Below the pieces are notes generated by a model. The model was not told the DNA's origin, made no database searches, and worked only from the letters and a program-made list of their open reading frames with translations. A stretch of DNA of 5,780 bases from Candidatus Sulfotelmatobacter sp. (lineage in GTDB: Bacteria > Acidobacteriota > Terriglobia > Terriglobales > Acidobacteriaceae), in the NCBI GenBank assembly GCA_030037575.1, contig JASHRB010000586.1, positions 1-5,780 of the forward strand, in the 5' to 3' direction. The position numbers and the translations under genes were made by a program. Positions 5,504 to 5,780 of this stretch are shown here, piece by piece (the stretch's first letter is position 1; the number at the start of each line of letters is the position of its first letter).

Positions 5504-5780
5504 ATGCGTAAGCTGGCCACTATTGTCGGCGTGCTGGTGCTAGGTTGCTGGTTGGGGTCAGCCCAGGACGGAACTGGAAATTCAGGCTCCCAAGGCCCCG
5601 GAAATGTACCAGCTCAACCGGGTCCTCGTGGCCCCCGAATAGCCGGAACAATTACCGCGATCGAGGAGAATAGCATCACTATCAAGACACGAGATGGTGC
5701 GACGGTCGAAGTCACAATCAGTCCGGAAACTCAGTTTCGGAAGAACCGTCAAGCGGCGAAGTTGAGTGACTTCAAAGTGG
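5504..5780 (+). CDS. exported protein of unknown function with a DUF5666-like segment, N-terminal part
   Basis: Partial; 92 codons are visible before the right edge. The start ATG follows GAGGTG (5494-5499) at 4 bases, a good ribosome binding site. Residues 1-20 form a signal peptide (MRK, hydrophobic 4-17) with likely cleavage after GSA at 20. Cys15 in VLGC could instead make a lipoprotein site, though the -3/-2 residues are not ideal. A Gly/Pro/Gln-rich linker (about 22-45) follows. Then comes RIAGTITAIEENSITIKT with DGATVEVTISPETQFRKN, a small beta-strand pattern like the DUF5666 repeats common in secreted acidobacterial proteins. Function is unknown. It is divergent from arsR with 230 bases between the two starts. 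I see no copy of the arsR palindrome near its own promoter, so co-regulation with arsenic genes is not indicated. Confidence 0.8.
   Translation, partial: MRKLATIVGVLVLGCWLGSAQDGTGNSGSQGPGNVPAQPGPRGPRIAGTITAIEENSITIKTRDGATVEVTISPETQFRKNRQAAKLSDFKV

Overview
The window looks like a bacterial chromosome segment of moderately high GC, most likely from Acidobacteriota. That assignment is tentative. It rests on the general look of the genes: a short secreted protein with a DUF5666-like segment, a Tat-exported M19 peptidase paired with a secreted CocE/NonD hydrolase, and an ArsR/ArsM/ArsC/AqpS set. There is no rRNA or other marker to confirm it. No mobile element, CRISPR array, tRNA or rRNA was seen.

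Layout, left to right. Positions 1-2094 hold two leftward genes. A secreted serine hydrolase of the CocE/NonD (S15) family (2094 to 262) comes first in transcription. One base later follows the 5' end of a twin-arginine-exported protein resembling M19 membrane dipeptidases (260 to beyond the left edge). Positions 2095-2843 are a 749-base gap with no convincing gene. It holds one clear hairpin and one weak short reading frame. Positions 2844-5273 are a compact leftward arsenic-resistance operon in the order arsR, arsM, arsC, aqpS. Two of its three junctions are 4-base ATGA stop/start overlaps and the third has 11 bases. In front of arsR lies a 22-base perfect palindrome (9-bp arms, 4-base centre), a strong candidate ArsR operator. 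From 5504 to the right edge a rightward gene begins, encoding an exported protein of unknown function.

How the ars genes work together (inference from known families): arsenite or methylarsenite releases ArsR from the operator. ArsC reduces arsenate to arsenite. ArsM methylates arsenite using S-adenosylmethionine. AqpS is a channel through which trivalent arsenic can leave down its gradient. No ArsB or Acr3 pump is encoded in the window, so the cassette resembles the Sinorhizobium meliloti arrangement in which AqpS takes the place of a pump, here with ArsM added. AqpS also carries valine in place of the usual pore arginine after the second NPA motif.

I do not see a wholly undescribed system. 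The points most worth a second look are the pump-less operon with ArsM, the altered channel filter and the nested operator palindromes.
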